A stretch of DNA of 63,352 bases from Clostridiaceae bacterium (GCA_018384365.1 JAHAYX010000055.1:1-63352), one strand, 5' to 3'. Positions 17,776 through 27,466 are shown, counted from the stretch's first letter. Numbers and translations are program-made. Notes: generated from the letters alone by a model not told the origin.

Positions 17776-20765
17776 ACCAAACGGTTGCTGAATCCGACAA
17801 AAATAAAATGATTCAATGGCCTGCCTTTTTCATGCTGATCTTTCTGGCGGCAGCTCTTTTGATCGTTTCCACCTTCTTTTGGCTCAGGAATTCGCATGGC
17901 GCTTCCGAAAGGACAGTCAACGACCTGGTGGAGTTTTATCTGGAGGAAATCGCCGAAAGAAACGCCAGAAGCATCCAGTCGGAGCTTGAGAAAAAAGCTG
18001 CACAGATGGAACTGGCACTGAGTGTGCTGGATCAGGAATATTTGCAGAGCGAAGAGAGCATCCGTAAATATATTTATATGGTTCAGCAGATCAATGGCCT
18101 GGATATGTTTGCCCTGGTTGACAAAGATGGCATGGTCTACACCGCCGACAGCACTTTTTCCGGAATATCCCGATTCAACTTCCTTTCTGACGAGATCACA
18201 GAAACGCAGATCCATATGGCGAAAAGCTATGGAACCAGGACGATGATTATAATCGCAATTCCTATCCCCGGTGACTTGCAGGCTGATATCCCCATGGTTT
18301 CCTGTCTTACGGGTTTGAACGTTGAGAACGTGATTTCGGCGGAACAGCTGCAAAATGATGAGAACAAGACCTATTGCAGACTTTTCACCAAAGATGGAGA
18401 AAATCTCCTGAAAATTCAGGGCGAATATCAGCACGGCAGGAATCTGTTTGACATCTGGGCGGAAACCGCAGATTTTTCCTCCGGATACAGCCTTGAAAAA
18501 GTTCAGGAGGACTGGGATGCCGGCCGGGAAGGGTATACTGTATACGCCACGGAAAGTGCCGGATATACCTATGTGTATTATAAAACCATCCCGGGTACGG
18601 AACTGATCCTCACCGCGTTGATGCGGGAAAGCAATATCAATGAGTTTGTCAGGGACGGAACGCAGAGTACGCTGCAATCGACCGTGCTCTATCTGCTCGT
18701 CGTTGTGATTTCCCTGTTCTGTTTGTTCCTGATTATGGGCGGGGTTATAAAAAAGGGCAAAAAGAGCCAGTCGGAAAATGAGCAGCTGAAAATTGTCGGT
18801 GCTTTGAGCAATGATTATTCGGATGTTTTCCTGGTAGACCTTTCGCAGGACACGACTTCCACGATCAAAATCAACGGACAGGTGATCGACTCTGCTAAAC
18901 GGGTCGTTCGATCGTACCGTGAAGCATGGGAGTCGTACGCCGCCAAGTATGTTCTGCCGGAGGAGGCAGACAAAATCCTTCAGGAAGTGACAGCAGAGAA
19001 CCTCCGTGCCATCCTGAAAGAGGAACCGGAGTATTCTCTGGATTTCAGACTGCTGCATAATGGGGAAATTCATTATGTTCAGGTGAAGTATGTCCGGGTT
19101 GAGGAGGAAAACGAGCAGTGTATTCTCGGAATCCGCAGCATTGATGCGCAGGTGGAGGCAGAGCAGGAGCGTCAAAAGGTGCTGCAGGATGCGCTTGCTT
19201 CCGCACAGCACGCCAACCGGGCCAAAACCACATTCCTGAACAATATGTCCCATGATATCCGTACACCGATGAACGCGATCATCGGCTTCACCTCGCTGGC
19301 CGCGGCGCATATGGATAAACCTGACCGGGTGCGGGATTATCTCGCAAAAATTCAGACTGCCAGCAGCCATTTGATGAGCCTGATTAACGACGTTCTGGAC
19401 ATGAGCCGGATAGAGGCCGGTAAAGTGAAAATTGAGGAAAAACCGGTTCATCTGCCGGATCTGATTCATGATCTGCGCACGATTGTCCAGTCGGATATCA
19501 ATGCCAAACAGCTGGAGTTTTTCATTGATACGATGGATATTATCAATGAAGACGTCATCTGTGACAGACTTCGCCTGAACCAGATCCTTTTGAACCTGCT
19601 CAGCAACGCCATGAAGTTCACAAAGCCGGGCGGAATGGTGAGCCTGCGGATTATTCAGACCGGGGAAGCAAAAAAGGATTATGCAAGTTATGAATTCCAC
19701 GTACGGGATACCGGTATTGGCATGAGCGAGGAGTTTCAGAAGCATATTTTTGAAGCCTTCACGCGCGAGCAGACTTCCACGGTCAGCGGAATACAGGGTA
19801 CCGGACTGGGTATGGCCATCACCAAGAGCATTGTCGACATCATGGGCGGTACGATCGGCGTCCGCAGTGAAGTAGGCAAAGGGTCGGAATTCATCGTGAA
19901 ACTGCAATTCCGGATCAGCGGAAAACCGGTGCAGTATGAAGCCATTCCGGAACTGCGCGGACTGCGTGCGCTGGTGGCGGACGACGACGCCCATACCTGT
20001 ATGAGCATCTCGCGTATGCTGGATGTGATCGGTATGAGGGCGGAGTGGACGACGGCCGGTAAGGAAGCAGTGCTGCGCACGCAATTTGCCGTGGAGCAGG
20101 GCGACGAATTCCACGCATATATCATCGATTGGCTCATGCCGGACATGAATGGTATAGAAGTGGTGCGCAGGATCCGGCGTATCATCGGGGACAGCCATCC
20201 GATTATTATTCTGACCGCTTACGATTGGTCGAATATTGAGGACGAAGCAAGAGAAGCCGGCGTGACGTGCTTCTGTTCCAAGCCGCTCTTCCTTTCGGAG
20301 CTCCGGGATATTCTGACCAAGCCATATACCATAAAGCAGCAGTCCGCCGTTTCAGAAGAAGAACAGTACGGTTTCAGCGGGAAAAGACTGCTTCTGGCTG
20401 AGGATAACGCGCTGAACCAGGAAATTGCTGTGGAAATCCTCAAAGGAATGGGCTTTGCCGTTGACGTTGCATCCGACGGAGAAGAGGCGGTCAGGCTGGT
20501 TCGGGACTCAAAGCCCGGACAGTATGATCTGATTTTAATGGATATCCAGATGCCGCATATGGACGGTTATGAAGCAACCAGGCAGATCCGGAATCTCCCG
20601 GACGCCGGCTTAGCCAACATCCCCATCGTGGCGATGACAGCGAATGCCTTTGATGATGATAAGCAGGAGGCATTTGCCGCCGGCATGAACGGCCATATTG
20701 GAAAGCCCATTGAAATTCCGAAATTGCTCAAGACGTTGAAGAATATCCTGAATCAGGACGCATGA
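17772..20765 (+). CDS. hybrid sensor histidine kinase with two receiver domains
   Basis: This 997-residue protein has membrane helices at about 17-38 and 305-325 flanking a 265-residue extracellular sensor. A cytoplasmic PAS-like linker (about 340-460), HisKA with His494 ([12 protein letters not shown]), an HATPase domain and two receivers ([11 protein letters not shown] and [11 protein letters not shown]) follow. The ATG overlaps the TGA of the binding-protein gene, so the two are translationally coupled. It shares domain order and long stretches of near-identical DNA around the H box with the kinase at 13265-16063, which suggests duplication. It is the last gene of the operon, with a terminator at 20799-20830. 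Confidence 0.93.
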   Translation: MNQTVAESDKNKMIQWPAFFMLIFLAAALLIVSTFFWLRNSHGASERTVNDLVEFYLEEIAERNARSIQSELEKKAAQMELALSVLDQEYLQSEESIRKYIYMVQQINGLDMFALVDKDGMVYTADSTFSGISRFNFLSDEITETQIHMAKSYGTRTMIIIAIPIPGDLQADIPMVSCLTGLNVENVISAEQLQNDENKTYCRLFTKDGENLLKIQGEYQHGRNLFDIWAETADFSSGYSLEKVQEDWDAGREGYTVYATESAGYTYVYYKTIPGTELILTALMRESNINEFVRDGTQSTLQSTVLYLLVVVISLFCLFLIMGGVIKKGKKSQSENEQLKIVGALSNDYSDVFLVDLSQDTTSTIKINGQVIDSAKRVVRSYREAWESYAAKYVLPEEADKILQEVTAENLRAILKEEPEYSLDFRLLHNGEIHYVQVKYVRVEEENEQCILGIRSIDAQVEAEQERQKVLQDALASAQHANRAKTTFLNNMSHDIRTPMNAIIGFTSLAAAHMDKPDRVRDYLAKIQTASSHLMSLINDVLDMSRIEAGKVKIEEKPVHLPDLIHDLRTIVQSDINAKQLEFFIDTMDIINEDVICDRLRLNQILLNLLSNAMKFTKPGGMVSLRIIQTGEAKKDYASYEFHVRDTGIGMSEEFQKHIFEAFTREQTSTVSGIQGTGLGMAITKSIVDIMGGTIGVRSEVGKGSEFIVKLQFRISGKPVQYEAIPELRGLRALVADDDAHTCMSISRMLDVIGMRAEWTTAGKEAVLRTQFAVEQGDEFHAYIIDWLMPDMNGIEVVRRIRRIIGDSHPIIILTAYDWSNIEDEAREAGVTCFCSKPLFLSELRDILTKPYTIKQQSAVSEEEQYGFSGKRLLLAEDNALNQEIAVEILKGMGFAVDVASDGEEAVRLVRDSKPGQYDLILMDIQMPHMDGYEATRQIRNLPDAGLANIPIVAMTANAFDDDKQEAFAAGMNGHIGKPIEIPKLLKTLKNILNQDA

Positions 20766-20798
20766 AGTGCCCGGCGTCTCCTTGCCGGATACAGAAAG

Positions 20799-20830
20799 AA
20801 AAGAGCGGATGTCGAAACATCCGCTCTTTT
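20799..20830. terminator. bidirectional terminator between convergent genes
   Basis: A perfect 14-bp stem AAAAGAGCGGATGT / ACATCCGCTCTTTT with a CGAA loop serves the kinase operon (plus) and the flavoprotein operon (minus). Confidence 0.93.
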
Positions 20831-20864
20831 GCTTTTCAGGTGACAATTCGCTGCCGGGTGCCTG

Positions 20865-21569
20865 TTATTCCGTCCACGGACGCAGTTTTGCATGCCATCC
20901 TCTTTGCTCCCAATAACCATGATCCGGCTGCATAGCCGGAAAATGCTTATGTGCAAAGCGCATCAGCGAGAACCACTTTCTAGCGCGGACGTTGCAGCCG
21001 CGCTTTTCGGTATTTTTTCGGATGCGCTGCGCCAAGTAGGAGGTTTTGCGGTGAATTTTTGCAAGAATCCGTGCCGGAATTTCCTCCGGTTTCACGGCCT
21101 GCACGCCGATACCGAATTTGTATACCTTCCGTATGCCCCACATCTCCAGACTGTCAGCCATATCCTGCACGGTGCTCTTCATTCCGCCGCCTGCAGCGGT
21201 GCTGATTGCCACTGCCTGTTTTTTGCTCATCTCGGGCATTGGCCGGTGAACAACCCACCAGGTGCCAAAATGGTCCAGGAAGTTCATCATTTGGCCTGTT
21301 GCGTGATAGACATAGACCGGACTGTCCAAAATGATCAGATCGGCCTCGAGAATTGCCGACACCAGCGGCTCCAGCATTTTATAATGCGGACAGTTTTTCA
21401 GTTCCGTTTGAAAACAGGTATAACAACCCATACAGGGCTTGTCAAAATCCCGTGGAAGGAAAAACTCCTGAATTTCTCCGCCTGTTTTGTTCGCCAGTTC
21501 GCGCGTAATCATGCAAGTGCTGCCTTCGTGATTCTGACCATGTATCATGACAGTTTTCATCGTTTTCAT
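20865..21569 (-). CDS. NAD(P)H-dependent flavodoxin-fold oxidoreductase
   Basis: This 234-residue protein belongs to the FMN-binding flavodoxin/NADPH-FMN-reductase fold. It shows the N-terminal phosphate-loop region (GQNHEGSTCMI), the CMGCYTC cluster typical of iron-sulfur flavoprotein relatives, and the SPVYVYHATGQMMNFLDH stretch. The substrate is unknown. The ATG at 21569 overlaps the TGA of the small Cys-rich gene; an in-frame ATG at 21560 is better spaced from the GAGG upstream and may be used instead. It is the last gene after the orphan regulator and Cys-rich protein. Confidence 0.85.
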   Translation of the reverse strand: MKTMKTVMIHGQNHEGSTCMITRELANKTGGEIQEFFLPRDFDKPCMGCYTCFQTELKNCPHYKMLEPLVSAILEADLIILDSPVYVYHATGQMMNFLDHFGTWWVVHRPMPEMSKKQAVAISTAAGGGMKSTVQDMADSLEMWGIRKVYKFGIGVQAVKPEEIPARILAKIHRKTSYLAQRIRKNTEKRGCNVRARKWFSLMRFAHKHFPAMQPDHGYWEQRGWHAKLRPWTE

Positions 21570-21748
21570 ACCTCATGTTGTTTTCTATCTTGCCGATTCT
21601 TTCTGCGCGCCTGCTTTTGCTGTAATTTTTCGCAACGCGGCAATACATTGCGCCGTTTGGAACGATGATGTTCCCGGCAGGCGGCGCAGTCGCCGTGCCT
21701 GGGACAATTTACTCTTTTACAGGGGCAGGTTGCTGCGTCACTGCACGT
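21566..21748 (-). CDS. small Cys-rich protein (apparent ACG start)
   Basis: This minus-strand frame encodes about 60 residues with a dense Cys/His cluster (CPCKRVNCPRHGDCAACREHH and a later CEK), followed by a basic tail. The pattern is strongly protein-like and probably binds metal. No ATG, GTG or TTG lies in frame near the ribosome site. AGGAG (21756-21760) is 7 nt before an in-frame ACG at 21748. The stop overlaps the flavoprotein ATG as ATGA, supporting co-translation. It lies 19 bp after the YesN-like regulator. It could be a gene with a mutated start; the function is unknown. Confidence 0.5.
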   Translation of the reverse strand, partial: TCSDAATCPCKRVNCPRHGDCAACREHHRSKRRNVLPRCEKLQQKQARRKNRQDRKQHEV

Positions 21749-21767
21749 TGTCAGACTCCTCTTCGTA

Positions 21768-22523
21768 TTACTGCCTGGGCAGCTTCGTATCTTCCAGGAA
21801 GTCCCTGCGGTACTGCGAGGGCGTGATCCCTTCTGACTTCTTGAATACCTTGGTAAACACCCGGTAATCGCCATATCCGCACTGCTCCGACACCTCTGCA
21901 ACCGACAGGGAAGTGCCAAGGAGCAGTTTCTTCGCCTTTTCCATGCGGATGTTCGTGAGATACGTCAGGAAATTCACACCGATTTCGTTTTTAAAGAGCT
22001 GACTGATGTACTGACCACTGAGGTGAAATTCATCGGCCAGTACGGAAAGGCTGATTTCCTCCGCCAGATGCGCCTGAAGATATCTGGTAATGCCGGTGAT
22101 GGTGCGTTCTTCCTGCGGCGCATCTTCCTGCGTGGATTTACGCTGGAAAAGCGCAATTTTTAAATTGTCAATGCAGCTGCCGAACTCCTCGTAATTCACC
22201 GGTTTCAGAATGTAATCCGTGATTTGCAGGCGCAGAGCCTCGCGGCAATAGGAAAAATCATCGTAACCGGAAACAATGACAAATGCCATCTCCGGATGCT
22301 TGATACGGGCAAGCTGAATGACCTTCAGGCCGTTTAATATGGGAATGTTGATATCCATAATGGCGATGTCCGGCTTCAGATTGTCGATCTGCGACAATGC
22401 TTCCATCCCGTCCGCCGCTTCACCGACTACTTCACAGTCGTGCGCATCCCAATCAAAAAGCCGCTTAAAACCCTCGCGTATCATGATTTCATCGTCCACC
22501 AAAAGTACACGCATCTTTTTCAC
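21768..22523 (-). CDS. YesN-like response regulator (REC + AraC HTH)
   Basis: The protein starts at GTG 22523, six nt after GAGGAGG, giving about 251 residues; upstream in-frame ATGs have no spaced ribosome site. A receiver domain (VLLVDDE, phospho-Asp in IAIMDINIPI) is followed by an AraC-type DNA-binding domain (FHLSGQYISQLFKNEIG; CGYGDYRVFTKVFKKSEG). No partner kinase is adjacent, so it is an orphan here; such regulators often serve sugar-uptake or envelope operons. The genes just downstream are the Cys-rich protein and flavoprotein. Confidence 0.9.
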   Translation of the reverse strand: MKKMRVLLVDDEIMIREGFKRLFDWDAHDCEVVGEAADGMEALSQIDNLKPDIAIMDINIPILNGLKVIQLARIKHPEMAFVIVSGYDDFSYCREALRLQITDYILKPVNYEEFGSCIDNLKIALFQRKSTQEDAPQEERTITGITRYLQAHLAEEISLSVLADEFHLSGQYISQLFKNEIGVNFLTYLTNIRMEKAKKLLLGTSLSVAEVSEQCGYGDYRVFTKVFKKSEGITPSQYRRDFLEDTKLPRQ

Positions 22524-22676
22524 AGGCATCCTCCTCATCTGCACAATTCAAAGCCGCCGCTGCGATTTTTCTCTTTGTTTGTATTGTACCTGCATAACCT
22601 TCCAAGGAATAGGTGAATAATGCAGAGATATGTGTCAATTTTTTAGATGTGTCGATCATATCCCAGAAGTGTAAAC

Positions 22677-22718
22677 CGAAAAAGCAGACCCATCATCCGA
22701 AGATGCGGGATCTGCTTT
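22677..22718 (-). terminator. terminator of the MATE gene
   Basis: AAAGCAGACCC (22681-22691) pairs with GGGATCTGCTTT (22707-22718) with one bulge. A T-rich stretch follows on the minus strand. Confidence 0.75.
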
Positions 22719-22721
22719 CTG

Positions 22722-24116
22722 CTAAACCGGAGTTTCTTTTGTTTTTTTGTGCAGTGGATTCCATGCGCCTTTGAGATAACAGAGCAGGAAGAGGCAGAAG
22801 AGCAGCAGATTGTGCGCAATCATACAGGCCCAGGCAGAAACCAGCCCCAGATGGAAAATCTGCGTGCAGAGGAAGGTTCCGACAATACGCACCAGCCACA
22901 TACCGATCAGATTAAAGACAAAGGGGAGTTTTGTCTTGCCGACGCCCATCATAAACCCTTCAATGATGATGGAAAAGCCATAAAACGGCTCAGAAACGGC
23001 AACCATACGCAGGACGGAAGCACCCAGCTGTATCACGGCATCGTTTGTGGAAAACAGCCGCATCAGGAAGGGCGCGGTCAGGAAAAGCGTTGCGCCGGAC
23101 AGAATCATCAGTGCAATTTCCAGCGGGATAAACATGGAAGCGAGACTGTCCATCTGTTTTTCGTCCCGCGCACCATATGCGTTTCCTGCCAGCGTGGCCG
23201 CCGCTGTCTGCATACCGAAGCCGGGAATATAAAATGCGGATTCCACAGTATTTGCAATGGTATGCGCCGCCGTTGAAACCTCACCGAGGGCATTGATCAT
23301 GGCTGCAAAGGCCACATACCCCAAAGACGTACCGAAGCGCTGCAGCATATTGGGCAGTGCAACGCGCATACAGGCGCGCAAAATCCCTGCATCCGGGCGG
23401 AGACGCTGTCCGCGCGGGGAGATGCCGGGGTGCCTCCACAAAGCGAAGGTGATGCAGATGCCGCCGGCCGTAAAGGCCGCGGCGCTGGCAATGGCAGCAC
23501 CGGTTACGCCGAGTCCGGCGCCCCAGACAGGGAAGGAAAAATTGCCGATTGTAAGGACGCGAGAGGGATAAATCAAGAGGAAATTCAAGATTACATTGAC
23601 ACAGTTGACTAAAATGCCGGTTTTCATAGGCGTTTTGGTGTCTCCGGCCGCGCGGAGCACGGTTCCGAAAATGATACTTGCCGTTCTGGGAAGCATGGGC
23701 AGGTATAAAATAAAGAAGTACCGCGAGGCAAGTGCCCGGATATTTGGCTCCACCTGCATCCAGACCGGAACCGCACCGCTGAGGGAAAGCGTCAAAACAG
23801 TAAAAAAGAGCCCGGCTGCCAGAGTGATCAGCACGGCCTGTCCGGCTGCCCGCCGCGCGCGGTCCTGCTCACCGGCGCCGAAGGCACGGGAAATATAGGC
23901 AAGAAACCCGACACCCATGGCGGAAATCGTACTGCCAACCAACCAGTTTACAGTACTTGTGGAACCGACCGCAGCGGTTGCCACAGTGCCCAGTGAGCCG
24001 ACCATGGCGGTATCTATGTATTGCACTGCTGTCTGCATCAGCTGTTCCAGCATGGTAGGCCAGGCAAGCGCCAAAATAACGGCAAGCATATGGCGTCGGT
24101 TGTACTTTTGATTCAC
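22722..24116 (-). CDS. MATE-family multidrug/cation efflux protein
   Basis: This 464-residue polytopic membrane protein has the two-lobe MATE pattern, with about 12 helices and repeated motifs around AWPTMLEQLMQTAVQYIDTAM near the N terminus and the matching LPNMLQRFGTSLGYVAF in the second half. The family exports drugs or cationic metabolites using a Na+ or H+ gradient. The chosen start is GTG 24116, about 9 nt after GAGGG. The gene is a single unit ended by the hairpin at 22677-22718. No drug-specific regulator is adjacent. Confidence 0.9.
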   Translation of the reverse strand: MNQKYNRRHMLAVILALAWPTMLEQLMQTAVQYIDTAMVGSLGTVATAAVGSTSTVNWLVGSTISAMGVGFLAYISRAFGAGEQDRARRAAGQAVLITLAAGLFFTVLTLSLSGAVPVWMQVEPNIRALASRYFFILYLPMLPRTASIIFGTVLRAAGDTKTPMKTGILVNCVNVILNFLLIYPSRVLTIGNFSFPVWGAGLGVTGAAIASAAAFTAGGICITFALWRHPGISPRGQRLRPDAGILRACMRVALPNMLQRFGTSLGYVAFAAMINALGEVSTAAHTIANTVESAFYIPGFGMQTAAATLAGNAYGARDEKQMDSLASMFIPLEIALMILSGATLFLTAPFLMRLFSTNDAVIQLGASVLRMVAVSEPFYGFSIIIEGFMMGVGKTKLPFVFNLIGMWLVRIVGTFLCTQIFHLGLVSAWACMIAHNLLLFCLFLLCYLKGAWNPLHKKTKETPV

Positions 24117-24261
24117 GTCTGGTAACCCTCACAGTTCAGATTCGGTCGGACTGCACGGTCTGCGAGAAAACAAACCGACCGTTTTTTTCTAATAGTATGA
24201 GCATAGCACAAGCGGCAGTGTTTTTCAACCGGAGAGCGATTGTAGAAACGGCAAAACAATA

Positions 24262-24290
24262 CCCGTCTGTAACTTTTTCTTGCAGACGGG
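24262..24290 (-). terminator. hairpin after the NUDIX gene
   Basis: CCCGTCTG (24262-24269) pairs with CAGACGGG (24283-24290). The minus strand then reads TATTGTTTTG, a loose T-tract. Confidence 0.6.
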
Positions 24291-24305
24291 CGTATCTGAG
24301 CGGCT

Positions 24306-24848
24306 TCAGTGAGGGACCTTCCGGTTGTGCGGTGCGGGGGAGTGGTGCTTTTTCATGATCCATTCGAGAACAAAGATCTCCCGGCGGAGAAAATCGGCCT
24401 GTTTTTCTTCATAAATCCGCCGGTTTTCCCGGCAGGCAAGCTGCGGGGAAACACAGGCAAATTCAAAACCGAGCTCCGCTTCGTAAGTGTCCAGATTGGT
24501 TTCGGAGATGATGTCGCCGGTCTTTGCATAGTAATAATATGAGGTATGATCAAAAATCTCATGATTGTTATAAATGCTTTTTCGGATTTCACGAACTCTG
24601 CCAAGCGGGTGAATGGATTCCGGGAGTATATTGAGCCCCAGCTCCTCCTTTGTTTCACGGATCAGTGTGTCCAGATGAGATTCACCGCGCTCGATACCGC
24701 CGCCGGGGAATTTGTAAAATCCGTCTTTGCTGCTGCGGACCATGATCAGCTCCGTATCGCGGAAAATCACCGCACGCACGGCAAACCGTCGATACCTGCG
24801 CCAGTCCGGCTCATAATTTTTCAGATCAAGCGTTGCGATCGTACGCAT
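24306..24848 (-). CDS. NUDIX hydrolase
   Basis: This 180-residue protein carries the NUDIX box GGGIERGESHLDTLIRETKEELG. Such enzymes hydrolyse nucleoside diphosphates linked to another group. The ATG at 24848 follows GGAGG at a good distance; the open frame runs further upstream but without a ribosome site. An N-terminal strand region (AVRAVIFRDTELIMVRSS) matches the fold. The substrate cannot be assigned. A divergent promoter region separates it from the symporter gene. Confidence 0.88.
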   Translation of the reverse strand: MRTIATLDLKNYEPDWRRYRRFAVRAVIFRDTELIMVRSSKDGFYKFPGGGIERGESHLDTLIRETKEELGLNILPESIHPLGRVREIRKSIYNNHEIFDHTSYYYYAKTGDIISETNLDTYEAELGFEFACVSPQLACRENRRIYEEKQADFLRREIFVLEWIMKKHHSPAPHNRKVPH

Positions 24849-24971
24849 CGGCCTACCTCCGTGTGTGAAATACAGTTTTTGCAGAAACGGGGACGGATAT
24901 ACAGATGATTGGGCATCTTTCACCCTGATGACCGGCAAAAAATTGTAAAAAATGAGATAATATACAGTTAT

Positions 24972-24999
24972 AGTATACCGCTTTTTGCGAAAAAAGCAA
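24972..24999 (-). promoter_or_regulatory. promoter of the NUDIX gene
   Basis: On the minus strand TTGCTT (24994-24999) and TATACT (24972-24977) are 16 bp apart. Confidence 0.55.
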
Positions 25000-25030
25000 C
25001 AGCGGCGCGTGAATTTTATGTAAATATTTC

Positions 25031-25059
25031 TTGCAAATTGAGGAAATATGCGTTATAAT
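25031..25059 (+). promoter_or_regulatory. promoter of the PutP-like symporter
   Basis: TTGCAA (25031-25036) and consensus TATAAT (25054-25059) are 17 bp apart. Confidence 0.85.
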
Positions 25060-25112
25060 GAATATATGTCATTTTTGTGCATAAAAAATCAATCAAGAAA
25101 GCAGTGTTGAAC

Positions 25113-26621
25113 ATGAATTACAGTGAACTTTCGGCCTTTATCCTGTATCTGCTCCTGGTCGTCGCAGTCGGCGTGATATTCTTCCTGAAATCGCGCGGCG
25201 GCGATGAAAAGGTTTATTTCCTGGGCGGACGCCAGATGAACGGTTGGGTCGCTGCCCTCAGTGCCGGCGCCTCTGATATGAGCGCCTGGGTTCTGATGGG
25301 CCTGCCCGGATCGATTTATGCGCTGGGCATGGGCCAGGTGTGGATTTCTGTTGGCCTGGCTATCGGAACAGCCCTGTGCTGGATCTTTATAGCACCCCGC
25401 CTGCGCAGCTTCTCGATCCGCGCAAAAGACGCGATTACCATTCCGCAGTATCTCACAAACCGCTTCTGCTCGGAGAAAAATACGCTCCAGATCATTTGCG
25501 CGATCGTATTCATGGCGGTTTATACGGTCTATGCTGCCTCCAGCATCAAAGCCTGCGGCACATTGTTCAATACTGTGCTTGGAATTGATCCGAAGATCGC
25601 TATGTATGTTGCGGCCGGCATTATTGTTCTGTATACCTTCCTCGGCGGCTTTAACGCCGTGTGCTGGACGGACTTTTTCCAGGGACTTCTCATGCTGGCA
25701 GCGCTGATGATCGCCCCGATCTGCGCCTGCTTCCTGATGTCTGCACCTTCCTGGTCCGCACCTGCGGTTTCCACGCCAGATAACTATTGGAATTTCCTGC
25801 CGAGTGGGAAACTGGATTGGGCCAGTATTTCCACCATCCTTTCCGGCCTTGGCTGGGGCCTTGGCTACTTTGGCATGCCGCACATTCTGGTGCGTTATAT
25901 GTCTATCCGTTCCGTGCAGGAAGTGCGCAAATCGCGCCGCATCGGTATTGCATGGACCTTCATCATTCTGACAATGGCGACAATTGTCGGTCTGGTGGGC
26001 CATCAGTTCCTGCCGGCGCTGGCGGATGAATCCACGGTCTTTATCAACATGGTCCGCAGAATCTTCCCGTCTTTTATTTCCGGTCTGCTGCTGTCTGCCA
26101 TTCTGGCTGCTTCCATGAGCACGGCGGATTCCCAGCTTCTGACCTCCGCTTCTGCATTTGCAAGCGATGTCTATAAGCCGGTTATCCGGAAAAAGGCCAA
26201 TGACCGCGAAATGATGATGGTCAGCCGCGTGATTATTCTGGTCATCGCCGTAGCCGCATTGTTGATTGCCATGAACCCCGGCAGCGGAACGATCATGGAT
26301 CTGGTCGGATGTGCCTGGGCAGCCTTTGGTTCCGCTTTTGGTCCGGCCATCCTACTCTCGCTGTTCTGGAAGCGCTTCACCTTCCGCGGCGCGGTGTCCG
26401 GTATTCTGGCCGGCGCTGTGACGGACGTTCTGTGGCTTGTTTTCCTGAGCGACGATCAGTTTGCCTCTCTGATGCTCTTCGATACGAACCTCTATGAAAT
26501 TATCCCCGGATTTGTCATTGGCCTGATTGTGGCAGTCGTTGTCACATTGCTCGATCATAAGCCCGGCAAAGAAGTGGAACAGCTGTTTGACGATGGCGTT
26601 GCCACCGCGCTGAAAGACTGA
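25113..26621 (+). CDS. putP: sodium/proline symporter (SSS family)
   Basis: This 502-residue membrane protein has about 13 helices. It carries the proline-symporter signature SAGASDMSAWVLMGLPGSIYALG and the sodium-site helix AILAASMSTADSQLLTSASAFASD. It takes up L-proline, or a close relative, with Na+. The ATG at 25113 gives the length of known PutP proteins; an upstream start at 25077 would add 12 polar residues without a better ribosome site. It is a single gene with its own promoter and a strong terminator. Proline uptake may serve osmoprotection or Stickland-type metabolism. Confidence 0.93.
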   Translation: MNYSELSAFILYLLLVVAVGVIFFLKSRGGDEKVYFLGGRQMNGWVAALSAGASDMSAWVLMGLPGSIYALGMGQVWISVGLAIGTALCWIFIAPRLRSFSIRAKDAITIPQYLTNRFCSEKNTLQIICAIVFMAVYTVYAASSIKACGTLFNTVLGIDPKIAMYVAAGIIVLYTFLGGFNAVCWTDFFQGLLMLAALMIAPICACFLMSAPSWSAPAVSTPDNYWNFLPSGKLDWASISTILSGLGWGLGYFGMPHILVRYMSIRSVQEVRKSRRIGIAWTFIILTMATIVGLVGHQFLPALADESTVFINMVRRIFPSFISGLLLSAILAASMSTADSQLLTSASAFASDVYKPVIRKKANDREMMMVSRVIILVIAVAALLIAMNPGSGTIMDLVGCAWAAFGSAFGPAILLSLFWKRFTFRGAVSGILAGAVTDVLWLVFLSDDQFASLMLFDTNLYEIIPGFVIGLIVAVVVTLLDHKPGKEVEQLFDDGVATALKD

Positions 26622-26638
26622 TCCTATTGAATCTTCAC

Positions 26639-26672
26639 AAAAGCCCTGCGCCAGAATGGACGCAGGGCTTTT
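26639..26672 (+). terminator. rho-independent terminator of the symporter gene
   Basis: AAAAGCCCTGCG (26639-26650) pairs perfectly with CGCAGGGCTTTT (26661-26672). Confidence 0.93.
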
Positions 26673-26726
26673 CTCATGCCGGATTTCTGTAAAGCTTTAA
26701 ACTAATCTTAATTCTGAGAGGGAACT

Positions 26727-26756
26727 CTTTCAAAAATGTCATCTTTATGTTAGAAT
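26727..26756 (+). promoter_or_regulatory. promoter of the two-component pair with CTTTCAAAA motif
   Basis: TTTCAA (26728-26733) and TAGAAT (26751-26756) are 17 bp apart. The -35 lies inside CTTTCAAAAATGTCA (26727-26741), which recurs with two changes at 28955-28969 ahead of the ABC genes. It is a candidate binding site of the regulator encoded here. Confidence 0.55.
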
Positions 26757-26791
26757 ATTCCCATCTTATCAGGAAATTCAGGGTGTGAATC

Positions 26792-27466
26792 TTGTATAAA
26801 ATTTTAATCGCAGAGGATGACCGCGTAATCGCCCGGACGATCCGGACGCATTTGGAAAACTGGGGCTGTGAAGCACGCTGTGCAGAGGATTTCAGCGATC
26901 TGCTCACGGAATTTGCCGCATATGATCCGCAGCTTGTACTGATGGACGTTTCGCTGCCCTATTACAACGGCTATTACTGGTGTGCGGAAATCCGGAAGAT
27001 CTCAAAAGTGCCGATTATCTTTATTTCCTCTGTCTCGGACAATATGAATATTGTCATGGCCATGAATATGGGCGGAGACGATTTCATTGCAAAGCCATTT
27101 GACCTCAGTGTCCTGACGGCAAAGGTGCAGGCTATGCTGCGCCGTACTTATGACTTCGCAGGGAAATCGGAGTTGCTGGAAAACCGCGGCGCGGTCTTAA
27201 ATGTCGGCGCCGCAACCTTGACCTATCGGGATGCGCGGATTGATCTCAGCAAAAATGAGTTCAAAATCCTGCATATTCTGATGGAAAATAAGGGACAGGC
27301 AGTGTCGCGGGAGGCCATTATGGCGAGGCTGTGGGAAACGGACAGCTTTATTGATGACAACACGCTGACGGTCAATGTAACAAGACTGCGCAAGAAGCTG
27401 GAGGAAGCCGGACTCGCCGGTTTTATCGTCACGCGCAAAGGCGTTGGTTACATGGTGGAAGCATGA
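26792..27466 (+). CDS. OmpR-family response regulator, BceR-like
   Basis: This 224-residue protein has a receiver (AEDD acidic pocket, phospho-Asp52 in VLMDVSLPYYNG) and a winged-helix DNA-binding domain (residues about 130-224, ending TVNVTRLRKKLEEAGL...KGVGYMVEA). The chosen start is TTG 26792. The gene overlaps the kinase start by 4 nt (ATGA). Its neighbours, a short kinase without sensor domain and a large ABC permease, identify it as the regulator of a Bce-type peptide-antibiotic response module. Confidence 0.92.
   Translation: MYKILIAEDDRVIARTIRTHLENWGCEARCAEDFSDLLTEFAAYDPQLVLMDVSLPYYNGYYWCAEIRKISKVPIIFISSVSDNMNIVMAMNMGGDDFIAKPFDLSVLTAKVQAMLRRTYDFAGKSELLENRGAVLNVGAATLTYRDARIDLSKNEFKILHILMENKGQAVSREAIMARLWETDSFIDDNTLTVNVTRLRKKLEEAGLAGFIVTRKGVGYMVEA

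Noticed and set aside
17739-20198. 819-codon open frame antisense to the second hybrid kinase
   Set aside because: It is the mirror frame of a strongly supported kinase gene and has no recognisable protein features.
24144-24190. CGGTCGG/CCGACCG pair with T7 as a terminator
   Set aside because: The T run is on the plus strand, where no gene ends, and the loop is very long.
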